NCBI GenBank assembly: GCA_963971405.1
Contig: OZ020484.1
Coordinates: 41,872,770 to 41,936,769 of the forward strand
Length of the DNA: 64,000 nucleotides
Direction of reading: 5' to 3'
Origin: Psococerastis gibbosa
Taxonomy: Eukaryota; Arthropoda; Insecta; Psocodea; Psocidae
Below are positions 58,701 to 64,000 of the stretch, piece by piece. The notes below the pieces were generated by a model. The model did no database searches and was not told the DNA's origin. It saw only the letters and a program-made list of their open reading frames with translations. The position numbers were made by a program, and so were the translations under genes. Positions within the stretch are counted from its first letter, which is position 1. Each line of letters begins with the position of its first letter.

Positions 58701-61700
58701 CGCTGTCGAACCCTGTCAAGGTATTAATGGTTATTTGGAGCGCGGTCGGTCCGATTGCGTTATCTTAAAGATAGACAGACCTAGGAATACGGTCATATGC
58801 TTGATAATTGGTAAGTGCAAGCAGCATTTACCCTATTTTACCTGCAAAGGAATTTCTAAATGTTTGTTATTTTGTGTTAATGCGATATGTTTTTGTCTAT
58901 AATAAACACGTTAAAAAGAAGTAATATTTCAAAATTTCGTCAGCTTTAATTATCTATACTTCTTGTCAGATATCCCCAGCTATCTGTTGGGTACGTATGA
59001 TAATACCATCTATCTGAACGACTCAGGAGCTTCAACGTACCCATAGCTGAAGAGGAAGGCGCAGGACCGAGAGAGCTGGAGGATGATATGCAAAGAAGTT
59101 GCTGCCAACCAATCGTTGAGATTGTGACCTCAGAAAAAAAAGTTCCGTTGCAAATGAATATAGTTTAAAGCAAGCGCTATTAAAAAATATAAAAGCTATA
59201 ATTTCGGTATTAAGGAAGTTTTCTTGTTCAGATCGATAACTTCAAAGCTTTGCTGACTTTATTGGAAGAGACTGATCCGCGTGTGCGAATTACAGTCCGT
59301 AAGCTGACGCTGGTCTCCTTGGTGGAAGTGTTCAAAGATTTGCTGCCAGCCTACCAGATCAGACATAATGTAGAAGCCACTGTTAAATGTAAGTGTACTG
59401 TAAAGATTCTTTTCGCCCAGAATTTTATGTCAAGTTGGTGGTGTAATACATCTAGGATGTTCAGAATTTCCTTCAGTCACAGTCTGTCCAATCAATAGTA
59501 ATGTTTTCAACATATTATTTAGTGTTGATTAACAGTTTCCTTTTTATTTCAGTAAAAAAAGAAGTAAAGCAATTACACGATTATGAAAATGCTTTGGTAA
59601 AAGCTTATCAGACATTTTTGCAAAAAGTCGAAAAGATGACGTCGATTTTACGACGGAAGAAGGGTGATACAAGGATTTACGATCAGGTAAGAATGTTTTT
59701 CTAGTTTGAACAGATTGATGTATTGGGCTCTATGCTTAGGTGCCCATTCCACATACGTACAACGTCAACGAAAAATTGAAAAATGGCGTCAAAATGACGT
59801 AAATTGACGTGGTAGCAGAATTTTTAGTATGTCTTTAATGTCTGCTAAAACGTCATTTTTCAATTTTTCGTTGACGTTGTACGTATATGGAATACCCCCC
59901 TTATGTATCGTAATTTACGTGTAATAAAATGGATATTAAGTAATCTTCATGGATTTTTTCAAAGGAGCTGGCCGTTAGCATTTAATTTAATACTAAAGAT
60001 TTGGTCTCGTCAATTGGTGGAGGACTATTATATATATAGTACTACCAGAAATTTCGTAGTATTGGTTCTGAGTTTTTTCCTGGAAATTTATAGGTGACAG
60101 AAATTCACTAAACTACCAATTTATTGAAAAAATTATAACGAATTTAATAAATATCTTCAAAAATAATTTTTTCTACAAATCAAAAACCTTTTATGGGAAG
60201 CAACCTGTTTGGTTTTGTTACTCAATTTACCGTAAGAATCATCCATTAAAAATTTTGCGAAAAAATGGTTAATTTTTTCATGAATTTTTTTTTGTCCCCT
60301 GAAGCAAGCTATCAATGGGTAAGCCGCCTAGTGGGTTTTGATTACATTAATAAGGACTGCAATACCTTCGATGGCCAGGTGGTAACGTGCTTGCACTTGT
60401 GCGAGTCTTTACACGCCATGCGATCGGAGACGTGTCGTAACTCAACACGGGTACTAACTTACAGAGGCGACTGAAGGCGTTAATCGGATACATTCATTAA
60501 ATTGTTTGTATGCGATTAATCTTAAAAAAAAAAAAAAATGCATGAATTTATAAGAAACCGTTGGCGCCGTCTTTGAGAACATTTTTTTTGTCGTTTTTCA
60601 TAGAATGTGCTGATATGATTTTTGTGAACCTACATGCCGAATTTCATCAAATCCATCCAGTAGTTTGTCCAGAAATCATTCCATTAAAACCACTGGGACC
60701 ACAAAAGGTGTAAATCCGTTGAAATCTCGAAATCGAAAATGAATAATCACAAAGCTTTCCTGATACAAACGTACAAATAGGAAAACGAAAACAGTGGTCA
60801 ATTTGTGATGTTGACAGCCACATGCAGCGTATCTTAATGTTGACCATTGTATGTAGGCTCGTTCTAATAATTCTTTAATGATCGCTCTGCAGTCGATAAA
60901 TCCTCTAAAATTGTATTTTGGGCGCCTGAAGAATTTTTCTTACCCGATTTTAATTAAAATCTTTATTTTATGACTTAAATTTCCCGGTGTCTGTATCCCA
61001 AGTCACTTCGTGGAACTTAAACTCATGTACTAATCCAAAGTAATAAGCTCACATATACAAATGTATGTTTTATTTTTATGAAGTTGAATCCTTTTATTTT
61101 ACATTATTAGTAAATAACTAAACATGTCGGTACTAATCACTACGATGGTGTTAATTGTGGTATTGTTTATTAGGCTGAACTTCGCCTGGCTGAATTAGGT
61201 CTGTCGAGCCTTTGTGAGTTAGTGGAGGCGCACCCGTATTTCAACTTCTCCAAAAACATCATCCAGTTCATAGTGCCGTACCTGAACGTCAGTAAAGACA
61301 GCGCCCGTAGTATTGTCGTGCAGTGTGTCCGCTCCATATTCAGAACAGATTCAAGGGGTGAAGTCTCATTAGAGGTGAGATTATATTTCAATATTAATGT
61401 CTTTTACGCTTGTTCCATTGTTATTGTATTTTTATAGGAGCATTATGTGGACGTTATTGTTATTGGTCATTGAATAATTGGCTCATAACTCTGATGTCAA
61501 CTCACAAGGGCTGCAAGTGGCAATGTAAGCTACAATCAGAGATTAATATGAAAGATTGTATATACAGTACGTATATAATTCGCTCCTTGATTTTCCAACT
61601 GTTTTAACTGTAAAAAATATCAATTTTTTTATTACGTACATCAAAAAATTTTATTTTTCCCTCTTTTTTTACGTGTAATCACCGTATCTGCAAGCATGTA

Positions 61701-63347
61701 AAAAAATTGAAAATGTCTTGGCTGAAGCGTAGGAGATACATAGATTAAAACCACCGGAAAAAAATTTGGAACGCTCGCCTGAAAAGTTAGCATTATGCAG
61801 AACATTACGCAAAGCAAGAAGCGAATTATATAATCCTGTTAATTCGGCTGTCTGGATTGTTTTTAGATTGTGCGATGCATAAATAAATGGGTGAAAACAA
61901 AGAATTGCGCAGTTCATCCTGCGATGCTGGAGGTTTTCCTCAGTCTAAAATTGAAGAATGTCAATTTGGATAAGGAGAAGGAAGACGAGATGAAAAAGAA
62001 AAAACTCATGTCCAAGAAACAGAATGTGCTAAGACTTTCAAAGCGAGAGAGAAAGGTACCTCAGCTCAAGATTGCCCTAATAATGAAAAACTACTTTTAA
62101 GCGAGTTTGTATAGAAAAAGCCACCTTTGTTGTTAATAACTGTTCGGGTATCACTTGTAGTTTCAATGCAAGGCTACACGTTAGTGCAGACTACATAGTC
62201 AAGTCCTTAAAACAAGACCAGGCGCAATTTAAACTTTACATAGTAGTTGGTTAGGTCATAGAAAAAAGACACAACTCAAAAATGGTCGATTTCGACTTAA
62301 TAACATTAGAATATTATTTAACGAAATTATTTTGCGTTAATGTAGTGTGTATATTTTCCGCGCGAGGGCAGTTGTGTCGTTTTCTATTTGGTGGGAACCG
62401 TCAGGTATAGCCTAATTTGTTGTAAAAAAACGTCAACTTCAATTTCTGTAAATAGATAGATTTAGAGTTGTGTCCTTTTTCTTCTGAAGTAGGGATATGC
62501 ACTCGTAGAAAGTTAGACTGTAGGTTTATTACCTATTGGGGCAGGTGAATTAACAATTGAGTAAATAGCGCTGTTCATGTTTTTTTTTATTTTTAAATAA
62601 ACTTATTTTTAGTTTCATTTTCTTGATTTCTTCAGCGAGAAAAGCGACTTAAAGAATTGAACCAAGAGCTACTGGAGACCAAGGCTGAAGAGAATAAACA
62701 ATCGAAAATGCACCACCTTACTGAGATCACTAGTCTGGTGTTTGCAATGTATTTCAAAGTGTTAAAATCTGCACCATCTTCCCGCCTTTTGACAACATCG
62801 CTTGAGGGAATAGCCAAGTAAGTGTACATTGTTATATATACAGGAAAACCTTGACAACTCTCTTTTAGCATTTTAGGTAACTGGCCAATAATTTAATAAG
62901 GGAAATGTAAAATATAGTGAGTCTGTTTATTAACTTAGCTCCCTAAGGGCAGACCACACTTGTATAACCTACCGCATAGTTGGAAAAACCAGTCTCCAGT
63001 CTCTTCCGGATAATGAAAATTCCGATGAAAATGATAGATCATGGCAGCTGACAATTGAACTGTGGAGTATTTGATTCCCTCACAATGTTTGAAGCGAACC
63101 TTATTGCTGTCAAAGCTAAGCCATTGATGAATGTCTAGGTTCGCGCATTGCATAAATGTGGACTTCTACCAGGACTTGATCTCCGTGCTGGACCAGCTGA
63201 TATTGAATGAGAACCTCGGACAGAAGGAGCAACTTTGCTGCATCCAGACGGTATTTACCATTCTAAACTACGAAGGGGCCACTATTAATATCGACCCGGT
63301 CCGTTTCTACAACCATTTCTACGCCAATCTCCTTAGCCTGACGGCCG
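55759..63347 (+). CDS. NOC3L: NOC3 (NOC3L) nucleolar protein, 5' part
   Basis: Conserved factor in 60S pre-ribosome export, also linked to replication licensing in yeast. Exons: 55759-55764 (ATGGCG, tentative), 57073-57323, 57582-57784, 58135-58316, 59232-59388, 59553-59686, 61174-61374, 61867-62055, 62636-62817, 63139-63347; the rest lies beyond the window. All phases agree. The N-terminus is very basic (SHIKKSNQQQTKLSKQGKLK), as expected for a nucleolar protein. Diagnostic stretches include RVRITVRKLTLVSLVEVFKD, LRLAELGLSSLCELVEAHPY, NFSKNIIQFIVPYLN, HPAMLEVFLSLKL, SLEGIAKFAHCINVDFYQDL and NIDPVRFYNHFYANLLSL, which align with human NOC3L segments that I remember. The six-base first coding exon is chosen because it has a good start context and joins in phase 0 to 57073. 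Confidence 0.92.
56245..57030 (+). repeat. Repeat family E, interrupted by a palindrome
   Basis: It starts TTGGGGCATGAATTATCCAT and contains TTAATAACGACTACAATATA, GTGAACCTACAATGCCAAAT, GGTTCCTGGGAC and CGACAT-type tail phrases of the family. The palindrome 56637-56818 is inserted where the 26608 copy reads straight through. It lies in NOC3 intron 1. Confidence 0.6.
56637..56818. mobile_element. Near-perfect 182-bp palindrome
   Basis: AAAATGAGAAAAGTATGGAC, ATGGAATGTTTTGATCCTGT and GGAACACTGTAAAAA are mirrored on the right. Even the inner part pairs loosely (TGCACAATTTTTGTTA with TAACACAAAATGGTGCA). The RNA would fold into one long hairpin. It is most simply a MITE inserted into repeat E; a hairpin precursor for small RNA is an alternative. 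Confidence 0.7.
58645..58800 (+). mobile_element. Possible tRNA-derived SINE
   Basis: GTGGCACGGTTGGCTAGGTG resembles an A box and CTGTCGAACCCTG a B box about 50 bp later, followed by unrelated body sequence. A single copy in the window keeps the call weak. It is in a NOC3 intron. Confidence 0.4.
59036..59125 (+). mobile_element. RTE-like LINE, extreme 3' ORF fragment
   Basis: A frame reads KRKAQDRESWRMICKEVAAN followed by QSLRL and a stop. AQDRE-W and AANQ are the conserved end of RTE-type ORFs, also seen at 16625-17060. Only about 30 codons survive. Confidence 0.55.
59739..59900. mobile_element. GGCG-palindrome element, short-core form
   Basis: 162 bp flanked by TTA (59736-59738 and 59901-59903). 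It has end GGTGCCCATTCCACATACGT, arm ACAACGTCAACGAAAAATTG, core TTGACGTGGTAGCAGAATTT, centre AGTATGTCTTTAATGTCTGC and the mirror (CATTTTTCAATTTTTCGTTG, ACGTTGTACGTATATGGAAT). The arm is shared with no other copy here. Confidence 0.87.
59986..60165. repeat. Fragment resembling the fold-back element at 33597
   Basis: ACTAAAGATTTGGTCTCGTC and GGTGGAGGACTA resemble ATTAAAGATTTGGCTCATCA and GTTGAAGACTA. It is heavily diverged, so the assignment is weak. Confidence 0.35.
60185..60800 (+). repeat. Repeat family E copy
   Basis: GGGAAGCAACCTGTTTGGTT, AAGCAAGCTATCAATGGGTA, TGTGAACCTACATGCCGAAT, AAGGTGTAAATCCGTTGAAA and CACAAAGCTTTCCTGATAC follow the order of the 26608 copy, with an extra non-matching stretch near 60360-60480. 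It lies in a NOC3 intron. Confidence 0.55.
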
Positions 63348-63542
63348 GTAAGTTAACGGGTGACTGTTTGCAATGTAATTATTGTTGCAGCCGTCCGTCA
63401 ATTTAGATTAAACTCGTTTGTGCGTTGTTTCACATCCAGGTATGCCATTATCCACTACTGTACTAACCACCGGACTGCGACCCGGGGAACCTCACTAACA
63501 GCGACATTAATCAATATGTACGTTGTGCGGGTCATTGATCAG

Positions 63543-63853
63543 CAGCCTGATCGAGGCGATTATAATACCGGGGTTAAATAAATACCTTAGGATTATAACT
63601 GTAAACAAACAAATTTTGAATAGAACTTTCCATTATAAAACTATCTTGTTTACATTTTTAATACCAGGGGATTAAATAAATACCGGTATTATAATCGCCT
63701 CGATCAGGCTGCAGATCGAGGCGATTATAATAAATAAATACTCTAGGATTATAACTGTAAACCAACAAATTTTGAATAGCACTTTCCATTATAAAATTAT
63801 CTTTACCAGGGGATTAAATAAATACCGGTATTATGATCGCCTCGATCAGGCTG
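63543..63853. mobile_element. Two CAGCC-palindrome elements back to back
   Basis: The first (63543-63711) is complete, from CAGCCTGATCGAGGCGATTA to CGCCTCGATCAGGCTG. The second (63712-63853) starts at once with CAGATCGAGGCGATTATAAT, lacking four bases of the end, and closes with GATCGCCTCGATCAGGCTG. A third begins at 63989 (CAGCCTGATCGA) and runs off the window. Their close identity points to recent local amplification in a NOC3 intron. Confidence 0.82.
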
Positions 63854-64000
63854 CAGCAGCCTTTAGCTTTGAGAGCGGGGCCGTATCCAGTTGCGTGTCT
63901 GAGACTTGAAGAAATGTTATTTATTTTATTATTATATTATATTATTCGCTCTAAAGTGGAGTTGCATATTGTACTTCCTAACCATCAGCAGCCTGATCGA

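Noticed and set aside
63543-64000. CRISPR-like regular repeats
   Set aside because: The repeats are palindromic transposons in tandem, with no spacers and in a eukaryotic intron.

Overview
This is animal nuclear DNA, most likely from an arthropod and probably an insect. It is AT-rich, every host gene is split by GT-AG introns, and much of the intron and intergenic space is transposon-derived. The arthropod call rests mainly on the Rheb protein, which reads very like my memory of insect Rheb in its C-terminal half, and on an R1/LOA-type LINE. The species cannot be named from the sequence.

Layout of host genes: (1) 2143-21315, plus strand, USP8/UBPY-type ubiquitin-specific protease; the N-terminal exons lie left of the window and the last exon is present. 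(2) 25661-36996, plus strand, a MEIOC orthologue (germline meiosis factor) with ten exons and a clear C-terminal MEIOC domain. (3) 36997-52938, about 16 kb with no gene that I can support, only short transposon remnants. (4) 52939-55162, minus strand, a complete four-exon Rheb GTPase gene. (5) 55759 to beyond the right edge, plus strand, the nucleolar protein NOC3 (NOC3L), head to head with Rheb across about 600 bp. USP8 (endosomal deubiquitination), Rheb (TORC1 activation) and NOC3 (60S ribosome assembly, replication licensing) are housekeeping genes. Rheb and NOC3 both serve growth and may share a promoter; nothing else suggests that the neighbours work together.

Mobile DNA: a 5.5-kb LINE with two uninterrupted ORFs, a poly(A) tail and a 9-bp target-site duplication sits in the 9.8-kb intron of USP8, inside a palindromic element. 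Around it are a palindromic PIF/Harbinger derivative, hAT-type elements (one with a perfect 8-bp target duplication), a TTAA-flanked fold-back element, tRNA-derived SINEs, fragments of RTE-like, other LINE and Penelope-like elements, and several families of short palindromic elements.

The most unusual signal is one palindromic family (copies at 8824, 18323, 19044, 21539, 27369, 38956, 43953, 59739 and partial copies at 1166 and 3804). Its outer ends (GGCGGCTATTCCACCGAC type) and inner core (TGACGTGGTAGCAGACAT) are conserved, but the segment between them differs between subfamilies while still matching its own mirror copy within each element. A second palindromic family (CAGCCTGATC ends) amplifies its inner unit in tandem and inserts into other elements. 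I saw no retrovirus, LTR element, Polinton or CRISPR array.
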